From Cohnella sp. SGD-V74 (GTDB lineage: Bacteria; Bacillota; Bacilli; Paenibacillales; Paenibacillaceae), in assembly GCF_003001675.1 (NCBI RefSeq), contig NZ_PVYW01000013.1, positions 62,001 through 126,000 of the forward strand: 64,000 bases of DNA, read 5' to 3'. The notes under the pieces are model-generated. The model saw only the letters and a list, made by a program, of their open reading frames with translations, ran no database searches and was not told the DNA's origin. The translations under genes and the position numbers were made by a program. This document shows positions 64,000 through 64,000 of this stretch, in pieces (position 1 is the first letter of the stretch; each line of letters begins with the position of its first letter).

Positions 64000-64000
64000 C

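Overview
The window (about 58% GC by eye) comes from a Gram-positive, endospore-forming bacterium of the Paenibacillaceae, probably Paenibacillus or Cohnella. The evidence is a gerA-type spore germination operon, an S-layer-homology protein, several LplABC-type sugar ABC transporters paired with YesM/YesN-type two-component systems, 7-1-7 Fur boxes of the Bacillus type, GTG/TTG starts behind strong AGGAGG sites, and a chitin-active AA10 monooxygenase. I saw no rRNA, tRNA, CRISPR array, phage or insertion sequence. Both edges cut genes: a WYL-domain protein on the left and a siderophore-binding lipoprotein on the right.

Layout. 1-5.6 kb: WYL regulator end, an ABC-2 exporter operon with a BadF-type sugar kinase, a divergent LysR regulator and a small membrane protein. 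5.7-8.5 kb: a Fur-boxed siderophore-binding lipoprotein and a Fur-boxed AraC regulator fused to a siderophore-binding domain (Btr type). 8.5-17.5 kb: AA10 LPMO, ABC-2/YhgE-like efflux protein with divergent TetR regulator, CHASE-GGDEF-EAL c-di-GMP protein, large SLH protein. 17.7-23.3 kb: DEAD-box helicase with a long RGG-like tail, membrane proteins, a 50-bp tandem repeat array, an SPFH protein with five zinc ribbons and a DUF1540 protein. 23.4-30.5 kb: an isolated Fur box, gluconokinase, and a ger operon ordered B'-A-B-C in which B' is frameshifted. 30.6-34.4 kb: potABCD polyamine transporter with overlapping genes. 34.5-42.3 kb: sugar ABC transporter with two binding proteins, its own two-component system and two cre-like sites. 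42.4-53.8 kb: eight co-directional genes (histidine kinase, AraC response regulator, chemoreceptor, FbpABC/AfuABC-like transporter, second binding protein, PP2C phosphatase). 54-59.7 kb: methyltransferase behind a perfect dyad operator, a decayed TipAS-like fragment, and a BmrCD-like multidrug ABC exporter. 59.7-64 kb: two-subunit ThrE-like exporter, then a YfiZ/YfhA-like siderophore permease pair with its lipoprotein.

How they work together: nutrient sensing and import dominate. Iron-siderophore genes at both ends carry Fur boxes where their promoters are visible, and sugar importers are paired with their own sensors. The strongest leads are (i) the bmrCD-like leader, with a 29-codon upstream ORF followed by two strong tandem intrinsic terminators, which looks like a two-stage antibiotic-responsive attenuator, and (ii) the 42-54 kb cluster, which looks like a sugar-phosphate (not iron) sensing, chemotaxis and uptake system. 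Other points worth checking are an isolated Fur box with promoter-like elements on both strands and the 50-bp intergenic repeat array.
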